From: Methylobacterium sp. J-088
GTDB taxonomy: Bacteria > Pseudomonadota > Alphaproteobacteria > Rhizobiales > Beijerinckiaceae
Direction of reading: 5' to 3'
Assembly (NCBI RefSeq): GCF_022829295.1
Contig: NZ_JAKSYH010000278.1
Location: 62,001 to 126,000 of the forward strand
Length of the DNA: 64,000 nt
In this document: piece by piece, positions 17,905 to 27,304 of the stretch
Numbering within the stretch: position 1 is the first letter of the stretch
Layout: the number at the start of each line of letters is the position of its first letter
The notes under the pieces: model-generated
Databases searched by the model: none
What the model saw: only the letters and a program-made list of their open reading frames with translations
What the model was told of the DNA's origin: nothing
Made by a program: the position numbers and the translations under genes

Positions 17905-20043
17905 ATGGCGGACACGGCGAGCGCGCCGAGACGGATGGGCCCGGCGGCGATCCTGGGACAGTTCGCGCTGCCGACCCGCGGCGACATGCAGGCCCTGTCG
18001 AAGCGCTCGGACCTCCTGTTCGCCACCGGCGTGCTGGGGATCCTCGCGGTCCTGATCTTCCCACTGCCCGCGATGCTGCTCGACCTGCTGCTGGCGGTCT
18101 CGATCATCATTTCGGTGCTGATCATGATGACCGGGCTGTCGATCGACAACCCGCTGGAATTCACCGTCTTCCCGACGCTGCTGCTCATCGCCACGATGCT
18201 GCGGCTGGCCCTGAACCTGGCCTCGACCCGCCTGATCCTCGGCCACGGCCACGAGGGCACGGCGGCGGCCGGCCACGTGATCGAGGCCTTCGGGCACTTC
18301 GTCATGGGCGGCAATTTCGTGATCGGGATCATCGTGTTCGCGATCCTGATCATCGTGAACTTCGTGGTGATCACGAAGGGTTCGGGCCGCATCGCCGAAG
18401 TCGCGGCGCGCTTCACCCTCGACGCGATGCCCGGCAAGCAGATGGCGATCGACGCCGACCTCTCGGCCGGGCTGATCGACGAGAAGGCCGCCAAGGCCCG
18501 CCGCTCGGCGCTCGAAGAGGAATCCTCCTTCTTCGGCGCGATGGACGGCGCCTCGAAATTCGTGCGCGGCGACGCCGTGGCGGCGCTGCTGATCACCTTC
18601 ATCAACGTGGTTGGCGGCATCATCATCGGCGTGGCGCAGCAGGGCCTGAGCTTCGGCGACGCCGCCAAGAGCTACACGCTGCTCACCATCGGCGACGGCC
18701 TCGCGAGCCAAGTGCCGGCCCTGATCGTTTCCACGGCCGCCGGCCTGCTGGTCTCCAAGGCGGGCGTGAAGGGCGCAGCCGACAAGGCTTTGGGCAAGCA
18801 GCTCGCCCATTATCCGAAGGCGCTCGGCATGTCGGCGGCGGTGATGCTGCTGATTGCGCTCCTGCCCGGCATGCCGATGCTGCCGTTCCTGCTGCTGGGC
18901 GGGGGCGCCGGCTACGCGGCGTGGCGGATCAACAAGACCGCCAAGGAGGCACCACCGCTGGATGCGGAGGGCGCGCCGATCGACGCGAAGGCCGTCGCGG
19001 CCGCGAAGGAGGAGACCGTCACCGATCTGCTCAAGCTCGACGACCTGAAGCTCGAGATGGGTTACGCGCTGCTCGCCCTCGTCAACGGCGAGGGCCAGGA
19101 CCGGCTCACCGACCAGATCAAGGCCCTGCGTCGCCAGCTCGCCGCCGAACTGGGCTTCGTGATGCCCTCGGTGCGCATCCTCGACAACGTCCAGCTCGAC
19201 GCCAACACCTACGTGGTGCGGGTGAAGGAGATCGAGGCCGGCACCGGCCGGATCTTCCCCGGCCAGTTCATGGCGATGGATCCGATGGGCGGGCAGGTCC
19301 AGCTACCGGGCCAGCACATGCTGGAGCCGACCTTCGGCCTCCCGGCGACCTGGATCGACGCAGCGCTGCGGGATCAGGCGCAGCTCAAGGGCTACACGGT
19401 GGTGGACGCCGCCACCGTGGTCTCGACGCACCTCACCGAGTTGATCAAGGCCCACGTCTCCGAGCTCCTGAACCATGTCGAGGTCTCGAAGCTGCTGCGC
19501 GAGCTGTCGAAGGATCACACCGACCTGCTCAAGGAGATCGTGCCGTCGCAGATCTCCACAACCGGCATTCAGCGGGTGCTGCAGTTCCTCCTGGCCGAGC
19601 GCGTCTCGATCCGCGATCTCGGGGCGATCGTCGAAGCGGTCGCCGAGGTTGCGGGCGGCGTGAAGAACCCCCGCGACGTGGTCGAGCATGTCCGTGCCCG
19701 GCTCGGGCGCCAGATCTGCGCCCAGTACCAGGATCAGAACGGCGCGTTGCCGATCATCACCCTGTCGCCGGCCTGGGAGCAGGCCTTCCTGGAATCGATC
19801 GTCGGCGAGCGGGAGGAGCGCTACCTTGCGATGCAGCCCTCGAAGCTCAGCGAATTCGTCACGGCGGTGCGCGACCGCTTCGAGGCGGCGGCGCGGCAGG
19901 GCGAGATGCCCGTGCTGGTGACCTCGGCGCAGACGCGACCCTTCGTGCGTTCGATCATCGAGCGGTTCCGCCGGGAGACCCCGGTGATGAGCCAAGCCGA
20001 GATCCACCCGCGCGCACGGCTGCGTACGGTGAGTTCGATCTGA
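17905..20043 (+). CDS. flhA: Flagellar biosynthesis protein FlhA
   Basis: A 712-residue export-gate component of the flagellar type III secretion system. The N-terminal half has eight transmembrane helices including the FHIPEP-family segment NPLEFTVFPTLLLIATMLRL and ALNLASTRLIL; the cytoplasmic half, with RVKEIEAGTGRIFPGQFMAM and LLREIVPSQISTTGIQRVLQ-like sequence, docks substrates and chaperones. The frame starts at 17851, but ATG 17905 with GGGTGGGA upstream is better placed. The gene is transcribed alone, with the flippase-like gene facing it. Confidence 0.95.
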   Translation: MADTASAPRRMGPAAILGQFALPTRGDMQALSKRSDLLFATGVLGILAVLIFPLPAMLLDLLLAVSIIISVLIMMTGLSIDNPLEFTVFPTLLLIATMLRLALNLASTRLILGHGHEGTAAAGHVIEAFGHFVMGGNFVIGIIVFAILIIVNFVVITKGSGRIAEVAARFTLDAMPGKQMAIDADLSAGLIDEKAAKARRSALEEESSFFGAMDGASKFVRGDAVAALLITFINVVGGIIIGVAQQGLSFGDAAKSYTLLTIGDGLASQVPALIVSTAAGLLVSKAGVKGAADKALGKQLAHYPKALGMSAAVMLLIALLPGMPMLPFLLLGGGAGYAAWRINKTAKEAPPLDAEGAPIDAKAVAAAKEETVTDLLKLDDLKLEMGYALLALVNGEGQDRLTDQIKALRRQLAAELGFVMPSVRILDNVQLDANTYVVRVKEIEAGTGRIFPGQFMAMDPMGGQVQLPGQHMLEPTFGLPATWIDAALRDQAQLKGYTVVDAATVVSTHLTELIKAHVSELLNHVEVSKLLRELSKDHTDLLKEIVPSQISTTGIQRVLQFLLAERVSIRDLGAIVEAVAEVAGGVKNPRDVVEHVRARLGRQICAQYQDQNGALPIITLSPAWEQAFLESIVGEREERYLAMQPSKLSEFVTAVRDRFEAAARQGEMPVLVTSAQTRPFVRSIIERFRRETPVMSQAEIHPRARLRTVSSI

Positions 20044-20079
20044 GCGAGAGGAAATAGAGGCGCTGCCGGTCCGACGCGC

Positions 20080-20130
20080 TTCCCCTTCCCCTTCGGGGGG
20101 ACCCTCCCCCGCAGAGGCGGAGGGAGAGGC
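20080..20130. repeat. Short repeat family B fragment after flhA
   Basis: CCCCTTCGGGGGGACCCTCC followed by CCCGCAGAGGCGGAGGGAG resembles the ends of the longer elements at 5332-5543 and 58461-58640. It lies between convergent genes and may terminate transcription. Confidence 0.5.
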
Positions 20131-20162
20131 GGCGCTCGACGTGCCCTCCCCGCTGACCCGCC

Positions 20163-21230
20163 TCAGATCGCCTTCTGCTTCAGTTCCCGCTCCAGCTCAT
20201 GGGGATTGAGCCCCGGGGCCACGACCGGCGGATCCGGCACCACGGTCGCCTTCGGTCCGTGCGCCGCGGAGCCGATCGCCGCCGCCAGCCTGGACCGCTC
20301 GAACGCGATTACCACGACCACTGAGATCAGCGCGGGGATCCAGAAGTAGAAGATCCGGAAGATGATCACCGCCGCGATGATCGCGTCCTTCTGCGCCTCG
20401 TCGGTGATGTGCATCGCTGTGATGAACACGATCTCGAACACACCGAGACCGCCCGGGGCGTGTGAGGCGAGCGCGACCGAGAACGACGCCAGGAAGATCG
20501 CCAGCACCGGGATGAAGCCCGGATTCATCGCGTCGGGAAGCGCGAAGTAGATGATGCCTGCCGCACCCAGCAGCTCCAGCGGCGCCGCGAGCAGCTGGCG
20601 GGCCATGATGCCGGGCCGCGGGTATTCCAGCTTGAACGAGCGGATGTGCAGCGGGCGCAGCCGCCGGATCGATCCGATCACGTACAGGCCGACGAAGGCC
20701 AGCATGCCAATGCCGACGCTCAGTGCGGCCTTCGGATCGGTGAGGAAGCCCGGCAGCTTGCCGTCGAGCCGCGACAGCAGGTGCGGATCGACGACGAGCG
20801 TGAAGCCGCCGAGCAGGATCGTGCCCAGGAAGAAGGTGAAGGAGCAGAGCGCCACCAGCACGGCGACCTGAGCGGCGGTGAGGCCCTTGGCAGTGTAGGC
20901 CCGGTAGCGCACCAGGGCGCCCGAGAAGACCGAAGCGCCAATATTGTGCGAGAGCGCGTAGGTCGTGAACGAGCACAGCGAGACGAACAACAGCGAGATG
21001 TGGCGGACGCCCAAATGCAGCAGTGCGATCCGGTCGTACCAAGCGAGTGCCGCGTAGGCGACCAGCGTCGAGAGCGCCGCGAGCATGATCCGATGCGGCG
21101 GGATCGCCAGGATTGCGGCCCAGATCGCCGACAGCGAGGTCGACTTCAATTCCTGGTAGAGAAAATAACCCGATATGACGACGGCGGCGAGGCCGATCAG
21201 TGGCCAGATGAACTCGCTAATCTTCTTCAT
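20163..21230 (-). CDS. Flippase-like (LPG synthase TM domain) membrane protein
   Basis: A 355-residue integral membrane protein of the UPF0104/YbhN-like family, the same fold as the flippase half of MprF. Hallmarks are the motif LSHNIGASVFSGALVRYRAY and, near the end, SHAPGGLGVFEIVF, with about eight hydrophobic helices. There is no C-terminal synthase domain, so it is not a full lysyl-phosphatidylglycerol synthase. Relatives move lipids or lipid-linked sugars; the cargo here is unknown. The start is taken as ATG 21230, with GTG 21236 possible. Confidence 0.8.
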   Translation of the reverse strand: MKKISEFIWPLIGLAAVVISGYFLYQELKSTSLSAIWAAILAIPPHRIMLAALSTLVAYAALAWYDRIALLHLGVRHISLLFVSLCSFTTYALSHNIGASVFSGALVRYRAYTAKGLTAAQVAVLVALCSFTFFLGTILLGGFTLVVDPHLLSRLDGKLPGFLTDPKAALSVGIGMLAFVGLYVIGSIRRLRPLHIRSFKLEYPRPGIMARQLLAAPLELLGAAGIIYFALPDAMNPGFIPVLAIFLASFSVALASHAPGGLGVFEIVFITAMHITDEAQKDAIIAAVIIFRIFYFWIPALISVVVVIAFERSRLAAAIGSAAHGPKATVVPDPPVVAPGLNPHELERELKQKAI

Positions 21231-21367
21231 GAACACCGACGCCCCGGGGATAGCCCCTGATGCGCCGTCACGCGGCGCCCTGCAAGCGGCGTGACGCCAC
21301 CAAGGGGCCCCCTTGTCAGCTGATCATGACGGTTTCGTGCCACGCACCGGCTCGGGGGCCGATCGCA

Positions 21368-21775
21368 TCAGCCGCGGGCGCGGTTCAGGCCGATCCCGTC
21401 CATCGCGGCCTGATCGCGAACCAATTCCGCGGCCCGCTCGGCGGTACGCTCGCGATCGTTGAGGATCTCGACCTTCTTCAACTCCTCGAAGGCCTCCCCG
21501 AGTTCGGCCTTGGCCTCCGCAAGCTGGCCCTCCAGGGCCTGGGCGGACTGGCGCATGTTGTCCCGGCGGGTGGCCGCCGCGCGAGCGTAGGTCGGGTAGG
21601 CGAAGTGGCCCACATCGGTGATGCCGGCGCGGGTCTCCTCGACGGAGACCTCGCGGTCGAGTTCCACCGCCATGCGCTGGAAGTCGGCCATCATCATCTC
21701 GATCTGGGTCACACGCCGGCGCTTCTCATCGACCTGGAAGCGGCGCAGGCGGATCAGCGTGTCACGCGATTTCAT
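21368..21775 (-). CDS. fliJ: Flagellar export protein FliJ
   Basis: A 135-residue, almost wholly coiled-coil protein (TLIRLRRFQVDEKRRRVTQ at the start, AQALEGQLAEAKAELGEAFE in the middle) typical of FliJ, the stalk-like subunit that fits the FliI hexamer and escorts chaperones. The gene begins 61 bases after fliI on the same strand, which is the usual order. ATG at 21775 starts the coiled coil; the frame extends seven residues further. Confidence 0.85.
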   Translation of the reverse strand: MKSRDTLIRLRRFQVDEKRRRVTQIEMMMADFQRMAVELDREVSVEETRAGITDVGHFAYPTYARAAATRRDNMRQSAQALEGQLAEAKAELGEAFEELKKVEILNDRERTAERAAELVRDQAAMDGIGLNRARG

Positions 21776-21836
21776 CAGGACGCTCACTCCACGCAACGCT
21801 CAAGGCCGTGCCGAGGATCGCGCCTGGCCCGTGCCC

Positions 21837-23189
21837 CTAGGCCCCGCCGACGATCTGACCGAGCCGTGCGTAACCATCGCTGATGGACGTTGCTTCTTCC
21901 TTACCCTGCCCAAGAAAAGCCTCAAGATGAGGCATGAGCGCCACGGCCTCGTCGACCTCCTGGGATGAGCCGGCGCGGTAGGCGCCGAGCCGGATCAGCT
22001 CCTCCATATCGGCATAGGTCGAGAGCACTCGGCGCGCCCGCCGCACCACCGGCAGGTAGGCCGGATCGCAGGATCGCGGCATGGTCCGCGAGACCGAGCG
22101 CAACACATTGATCGCCGGGTAGCGTCCCCGCTCGGCGATGGCCCGCTCCATTACGATGTGCCCATCGAGGATGCCGCGCACCGCATCGGCCACCGGCTCG
22201 TTGTGGTCGTCGCCCTCGACCAGCACCGTGAAAAGCGCCGAGATCGTGCCCTGCCCGACGCCCGGGCCAGCGCGTTCCAGCAGGCGTGGCAGTTCGGAAA
22301 AGACCGTCGGCGTGTAGCCCTTGGCGGTGGGCGGCTCGCCGGCCGCGAGGCCGATGTCCCGCTGGGCCATGGCGAAGCGCGTGATCGAATCGATCATGCA
22401 CAGCACCTTGGCACCCTGATCGCGAAAATGCTCCGCCACCGAGAGCGTCACGTAGGCCGCGTTGCGGCGCATGAGGGCCGGCTCGTCGGAGGTGGCCACC
22501 ACCACGACCGAGCGCGCGAGGCCGGCGGCACCCAGATCGTCCTGCAGGAACTCTTGGACCTCCCGCCCGCGCTCGCCCACGAGCCCGATCACCGCCACGT
22601 CGGCCGCCGTGTAGCGGGCGAGCATCGAGAGCAGCACCGACTTGCCGACGCCGGACCCTGCGAAGATGCCCATCCGCTGGCCAGCGCACATGGTCAGGAA
22701 AGTGTTGATGCAGCGGACCCCGAGATCCAGCGGGCCGCCGACCCGGGTCCGGGCATGGGCGGGCGGCGGGTCGGCCCGCAGACTATAGATGTCCGGTCCC
22801 TGCGGCAGGGGCCCGAGCCCGTCGACCGGTCGCCCCAGGGCGTCGATCACGCGCCCGAGCCAGGCGCCCGAGGGGCGGATCGCCCCCGCAGCCTCGTCGC
22901 GCACGAAGGCCGGGCAGCCGCGGCGGACACCCTCCAGGGACCCGAACGGCATGGCCAGCGCCCGGTCGCCTTGGAAGCCGATGATCTCGCAGGGGACCAA
23001 CCCGTGGCCGTTCGCGCCTTCGACGTCGATCCGCCCGCCGAGCCGCATCGCCGCCACGGGGCCGGCGACCTCCACCAGCAGGCCGCGGATCGCCACGACC
23101 CGGCCGAAGGTCTCCAGCACCTCCACGCGCTCCAGCGCGGCCTGCGCCGCCGCGAGGGAGGAAACGGATCTTGCCGAATCCTGTGTCAT
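21837..23189 (-). CDS. fliI: Flagellum-specific ATPase FliI
   Basis: A 450-residue F1-beta-like ATPase driving flagellar type III export. The P-loop GIFAGSGVGKS, the catalytic-glutamate segment GLVGERGREVQEFL and Walker B LCMIDSITRFAMAQRDIGLA are all present, as is the family-typical SELPRLLERAGPG. The frame is open to 23288, but ATG 23189 (MTQDSARSVSS) gives the usual length. Forms a fliI-fliJ unit divergent from ctrA. Confidence 0.95.
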   Translation of the reverse strand: MTQDSARSVSSLAAAQAALERVEVLETFGRVVAIRGLLVEVAGPVAAMRLGGRIDVEGANGHGLVPCEIIGFQGDRALAMPFGSLEGVRRGCPAFVRDEAAGAIRPSGAWLGRVIDALGRPVDGLGPLPQGPDIYSLRADPPPAHARTRVGGPLDLGVRCINTFLTMCAGQRMGIFAGSGVGKSVLLSMLARYTAADVAVIGLVGERGREVQEFLQDDLGAAGLARSVVVVATSDEPALMRRNAAYVTLSVAEHFRDQGAKVLCMIDSITRFAMAQRDIGLAAGEPPTAKGYTPTVFSELPRLLERAGPGVGQGTISALFTVLVEGDDHNEPVADAVRGILDGHIVMERAIAERGRYPAINVLRSVSRTMPRSCDPAYLPVVRRARRVLSTYADMEELIRLGAYRAGSSQEVDEAVALMPHLEAFLGQGKEEATSISDGYARLGQIVGGA

Positions 23190-23606
23190 GAGCCGCGCTC
23201 TCAACGCTTCGTTTACCGGCCTCCTTAACACTGCGACCCACGAGCACGCAGCGGCTCGGTCCAGCAGAGGTTCACGGTCAAGCTCCACGAATCCGGGCGC
23301 TGTGTCCGGTGAACCACAGCTCGGACCATGGCGTTTCGTGAGAAGTACTTAGACCGCCGGGGCGGACGCCCCGGTCGCAAGCGAAGCAGAATCACGGTCC
23401 CGGACGGGCCCGGAGGAGCCTTCTTTCTCCGGTCAAGCTCGCAGATTGGCGAACGAAGCGCTTGCGGTCGGGAATCAGGTTTTGTTAACGATTAATCCAT
23501 AGCGTCCCACGTCAAGAGCGACGAGGCGTCCGTCCACAGGCCGGTGGCGGGCGAACGACGGGACGTGTCTGCGCGCTGATGCGGCCGGCGGGGCTGGGGA
23601 CCGACG
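23190..23606. promoter_or_regulatory. 417-bp divergent control region between fliI and ctrA
   Basis: No gene seen. It contains GAATC (GANTC) sites for a CcrM-type methyltransferase at 23389-23393 and 23472-23476, and an AT-rich patch GTTAACGATTAAT at 23484-23496 with two TTAA half-sites only three bases apart. In Caulobacter the ctrA promoter combines a GANTC site and CtrA sites, so similar control is plausible. Confidence 0.5.
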
Positions 23607-24308
23607 ATGCGGGTACTTCTGATCGAGGACGACAGCGCGACTGCGCAGAGCATCGAGTTGATGCTCAAGTCCGAGAACTTCAACACCTACACCACCGATC
23701 TCGGTGAGGAAGGTATCGATCTCGGCAAGCTGTACGACTACGATATCATCCTCCTCGATCTGAACCTGCCCGACATGTCGGGCTACGAGGTGCTACGCAA
23801 CCTTCGGGTCGCGAAGGTGAAGACGCCAATCCTGATCCTCTCCGGCATGGCCGGCATCGAGGATAAGGTGAAGGGTCTCGGCTTCGGGGCGGACGATTAC
23901 CTCACCAAGCCGTTCCACAAGGACGAGCTGGTGGCGCGGATCCACGCCATCGTGCGCCGCTCGAAGGGCCATGCCCAATCGGTCATCACCACCGGCGACC
24001 TGATCGTGAATCTCGATCAGAAGACCGTCGAGGTCGGCGGCGCCCGGGTTCACCTGACCGGCAAGGAGTACCAGATGCTGGAGCTCCTCTCGCTGCGGAA
24101 GGGCACGACGCTCACCAAGGAGATGTTCCTCAACCATCTCTACGGCGGCATGGACGAGCCGGAGCTGAAGATCATCGACGTCTTCATCTGCAAGCTGCGC
24201 AAGAAGCTCGCCAACGCCAGCTCGGGCAAGAACTACATCGAGACCGTCTGGGGCCGCGGTTACGTGCTGCGCGAGCCGATGGACAGCGAAGAGCGCATGG
24301 CGGTCTGA
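23607..24308 (+). CDS. ctrA: Cell-cycle response regulator CtrA
   Basis: A 233-residue OmpR-family response regulator. The receiver has acidic residues EDD at 7-9, phosphoacceptor Asp51 in IILLDLNLPDMSGYE and KPFHK at the usual lysine; the winged-helix domain carries GKEYQMLELLSLRKG and IDVFICKLRKKL. This near-invariant CtrA sequence is recognised directly. CtrA controls replication, division and flagellar genes in alphaproteobacteria. GGGGA lies seven bases before the ATG. Flagellar neighbours on the left fit its known regulon. Confidence 0.97.
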   Translation: MRVLLIEDDSATAQSIELMLKSENFNTYTTDLGEEGIDLGKLYDYDIILLDLNLPDMSGYEVLRNLRVAKVKTPILILSGMAGIEDKVKGLGFGADDYLTKPFHKDELVARIHAIVRRSKGHAQSVITTGDLIVNLDQKTVEVGGARVHLTGKEYQMLELLSLRKGTTLTKEMFLNHLYGGMDEPELKIIDVFICKLRKKLANASSGKNYIETVWGRGYVLREPMDSEERMAV

Positions 24309-24330
24309 TCCGCAAGGCAATCCGATCCGG

Positions 24331-24373
24331 AAAAACCCCGTGCGGTCCGGCCGCGCGGGGTTTTCGCGTTTTT
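24331..24373. terminator. Bidirectional terminator between ctrA and the protease gene
   Basis: AAAACCCCGTGCGG / CCGCGCGGGGTTTT form a long stem, one mismatch, with A-run on the left and T-run on the right, so it can end transcription from ctrA and from the convergent protease gene. Confidence 0.85.
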
Positions 24374-24396
24374 GACGGGTGCGCGACTCCGAAACT

Positions 24397-25158
24397 TCAG
24401 CGCCCTTTTGAAAAAACCTGCGCGGCCGGCGCGATCACCACGTAGCTGCCGCACGGCGCGGCCCGGCTGATCACCGCGCTGGCGACGCCCCAGACGTAGA
24501 GGCCACGCCGGTCCTGCGCCACGACCGGCCCACCGGAATCTCCGAAGCAGACCCGGGCGCCCTGGGCCTGCGCGATAGTCAGCCCGGTGCTGCTGGCGGC
24601 CAGCGGCGTCAGCGTCGCCGTGCGCAGGCGCCCGACGCCGTTCCCCGACAGGCCAGCCCCGGCGATCCGCAGGGTCTTCGGAACGCGCCCCGCATCGGCC
24701 GCCAGCGCGATGGGCCGACGGCCGCGCGCCGGCTCGGTGAGGCGCAGCACCGCGAGGTCGAGGGAGAGGTCGGCGAGGCTCACGTCGGGGGCGGCGTTCG
24801 GCAGCATCTCCCCCGGATCGGGGCTGTAGCGGGCCGCGACCCGCGCGCCATAGACCGGCTGCGCCGGTTCGGTGCCGCGGAAGAAGACGACCAGCGCGCC
24901 GAGGGGATCACCGTTCACGCAATGCGCCGCCGTGAGAACGAGGTCCGGCGCGATGAGGATGCCGGTGCAGCGGGTGAGTTTTAGCGCCTCCTCGGGCTGG
25001 GTGATCGTGCCGATGGCGACGGTGGCCTGCGCCAGGGCGTCCCGCCCGGCCGGCGCGCCGCCTTGGATCGCTGCGGCCGGCCCGGCCAAGCCAAGCCCGA
25101 GCGCAAACACCGATCCGGCGCGGGTGAGGCGCCACCCAAGGGTTCCGATGATGGTCAC
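24397..25158 (-). CDS. Secreted trypsin-like serine protease (S1 family)
   Basis: A 253-residue protein with a Sec signal ending near residue 30 (GPAAA). The triad is His79 in LTAAHC, Asp134 in LDLAVLRL and Ser208 in GDSGGPVV, so it should be active. Cys64/Cys80 and Cys204/Cys-near-end are placed for disulphides. Substrate pocket residues cannot be read reliably. Such periplasmic or secreted proteases are scattered in methylobacteria with no known target. It is convergent with ctrA and shares its terminator. Confidence 0.88.
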   Translation of the reverse strand: MTIIGTLGWRLTRAGSVFALGLGLAGPAAAIQGGAPAGRDALAQATVAIGTITQPEEALKLTRCTGILIAPDLVLTAAHCVNGDPLGALVVFFRGTEPAQPVYGARVAARYSPDPGEMLPNAAPDVSLADLSLDLAVLRLTEPARGRRPIALAADAGRVPKTLRIAGAGLSGNGVGRLRTATLTPLAASSTGLTIAQAQGARVCFGDSGGPVVAQDRRGLYVWGVASAVISRAAPCGSYVVIAPAAQVFSKGR

Positions 25159-25248
25159 GTGCGGATCCCTTTTCCGGCTTACTGTCCTGCCTGACAGATG
25201 CTGCCCGCAAGCGCCCCGGCAAGCAGGCGCGAGGACGCGGCCGAAACG

Positions 25249-26640
25249 TCAGCGCGCCACCGTCCACGTGGTCGTGCCGTCCTTGTTGTCCTTGACGGCC
25301 ACGCCCATCGCGGCCAGGGCGTCGCGCGCCCGGTCGGAGGCCGCCCAATCCTTGGCAGCTCGGGCCGCGCGTCGTTCGGCGATCAATGCGTCGACCGCCG
25401 CGACATCGACGCCGGAGGCGGCGACCGCGTCCTGCTCCCGGTCGCTGCGGGTGCGCGCAAGGAGGCCGAACAGGTTCGCGCCAGCGCGCAGCGCAGCGGA
25501 CTGCCCCTCCGAACCGAGCCGATGCAGTTCGTTGATCGCTGCCGGCGTGTTGAGGTCGTCACACAGGGCGTCGACGACCGTGTCGGGGATGTCGCGCGCC
25601 ACCGGCGCATCCCCGGCGGCGTTGTACCAGCGGCCGAGCACCCGGCTCGATTCCTCCAGCCCGCGCAACGTCCAGTCGATCGGCTGACGATAGTGCGTCT
25701 TCAGCATCGTGAGCCGCACCACCTCGCCGGGCCAGTCCTTTAGCACGTCGCGGATGGTGACGAAATTGCCGAGCGACTTCGACATCTTCTCCCCCTCAAC
25801 CTGGAGGAAGCCGTTGTGCAGCCAGACATTGGCCATAACGGGCGTATCGAAGCAGCAGCGCGATTGCGCCACCTCGTTCTCGTGATGCGGGAAGATCAGG
25901 TCGATCCCGCCCGCGTGGATGTCGAAAGTCTGCCCCAGGTGCTTGGCCGACATGGCGGAGCACTCGATGTGCCAGCCCGGACGCCCCGGCTCGGCGATCC
26001 CGGCCGGCGACGGCCAGGACGGCTCACCGGGCTTCGAGGGCTTCCACAACACGAAGTCCAGGGGCGAGCGCTTGTAAGGCGCGACCTCGACCCGGGCACC
26101 GGCCTCCATCTCGTCGAGGGGGCGCTTCGAAAGCCCGCCGTACTCCGGCATCGACGGCACATCGAACAGGACATGGCCCGCCGCCACGTAGGCGTGGCCG
26201 GAGCGGACCAGCGCCTCGATCATCGCAACCATCTCGGCAATGTGATCGGTGGCGCGGGGCTCGATGAAGCGGGGGCGCTCGCCGCCCACGTTCACGTCAC
26301 CCGGCATCAGCACGCCGAGGTCGCGCACGTCGCGGTGGAACTGTGCCAGCGTCCCGTCGGTGAGTTCGCGTATGGTGATGCCGCGTTCGGCCGCTCGGGC
26401 GTTGATCTTGTCGTCCACGTCCGTGACATTGCGGGCGTAGGTCACGTGCGCGGTCCCGTAGAGGTGACGTAGCATCCGGAACAGCAGGTCGAAGACGATG
26501 ATCGGCCGGGCGTTACCGATATGGGCGGCATCGTAGACCGTCGGGCCGCACGCGTAGATGCGGACATGCTCCGGATCGATCGGCGCGAAGCTCTCCTTGG
26601 CGCCGGTCAGCGTGTTGTAGAGCCGCAACATCGGCGCCAT
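25249..26640 (-). CDS. cysS: Cysteinyl-tRNA synthetase
   Basis: A 463-residue class I synthetase charging tRNA-Cys. The zinc and cysteine site starts with Cys31 in YACGPTVYD, the HIGH-type motif is HIGN at 40-43, the zinc ligands continue in WHIECSAM and HHENE, and KMSKS is at 285-289. Length matches bacterial CysRS. ATG at 26640 is preceded by GAAGGAGAG. Next upstream gene is divergent. Confidence 0.97.
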   Translation of the reverse strand: MAPMLRLYNTLTGAKESFAPIDPEHVRIYACGPTVYDAAHIGNARPIIVFDLLFRMLRHLYGTAHVTYARNVTDVDDKINARAAERGITIRELTDGTLAQFHRDVRDLGVLMPGDVNVGGERPRFIEPRATDHIAEMVAMIEALVRSGHAYVAAGHVLFDVPSMPEYGGLSKRPLDEMEAGARVEVAPYKRSPLDFVLWKPSKPGEPSWPSPAGIAEPGRPGWHIECSAMSAKHLGQTFDIHAGGIDLIFPHHENEVAQSRCCFDTPVMANVWLHNGFLQVEGEKMSKSLGNFVTIRDVLKDWPGEVVRLTMLKTHYRQPIDWTLRGLEESSRVLGRWYNAAGDAPVARDIPDTVVDALCDDLNTPAAINELHRLGSEGQSAALRAGANLFGLLARTRSDREQDAVAASGVDVAAVDALIAERRAARAAKDWAASDRARDALAAMGVAVKDNKDGTTTWTVAR

Positions 26641-26927
26641 GAATCCAACTCTCCTTCCGGCGCGACCGCCGACGAAAACGAGCCTGCCTTCAGAGGCCTA
26701 CGGGGCCCACGCGGCCAAGAACGGCCGAAACGTGGCGCTGCGGACGGTGCCGCCACGGCATCCTGTTGCATCGCCGCGACTGCGCGGCCCGCGCGATGGG
26801 GCTAACGCAAAAGCGTGAGGAATTCGAGAAGGCACTCGCATCCTGCGGGTAAGGCTTCCTTAACCGCGGCGTCGGACCGTCCGGGCCACAAACCTCACGC
26901 CGCAGTTCCTGTGCTCAAGGACCCTCG

Positions 26928-27275
26928 ATGCGTCGCTCGGCAATCGGTATTCTCGCCCTCGTCACGGCTTTCGCCACCGCAGGTCTTGCGCATGCCGCGC
27001 TGGCCGGCAGCGACGGCGAGACGCCCGTGAAGGCGCCGAGCCACGTCGAGAAGACCTTCCTCATCCCCTCGAGCGACGGCTACGGCGTCGGCGACTGCCT
27101 GACGACGCCAGGAAGCAGTTGCGGCCAAGTCGTCGCCAATGCGTGGTGCGAGGCGCAGGGCTACGCCGCGGCCAACTCCTACGGCATCGCCGCCGCCGAC
27201 GAGTATACCGGCGCGATCAGCCAGCCGGTCTCGACTCCGCTGGAGCGGCCGATCCGGATAACCTGCCAGGACTGA
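26928..27275 (+). CDS. Small secreted protein of unknown function
   Basis: A 115-residue protein with a Sec signal (residues 1-23, IGILALVTAFATAGLAHA) and a short mature domain with four cysteines (GDCLTTPGSSCGQVV, ANAWCEAQGY, RITCQD) likely to form two disulphides in the periplasm. I do not recognise a family. AAGGA lies six bases upstream of the ATG. It is between cysS (divergent) and creA (convergent). Confidence 0.7.
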   Translation: MRRSAIGILALVTAFATAGLAHAALAGSDGETPVKAPSHVEKTFLIPSSDGYGVGDCLTTPGSSCGQVVANAWCEAQGYAAANSYGIAAADEYTGAISQPVSTPLERPIRITCQD

Positions 27276-27304
27276 CAGTCACAGACCGACCGCGGGAGCC
27301 CACC

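Noticed and set aside
26796..26852. 18-codon ORF (MGLTQKREEFEKALASCG) in the spacer between cysS and the small secreted protein
   Set aside because: No ribosome-binding site and no way to support expression from sequence alone.
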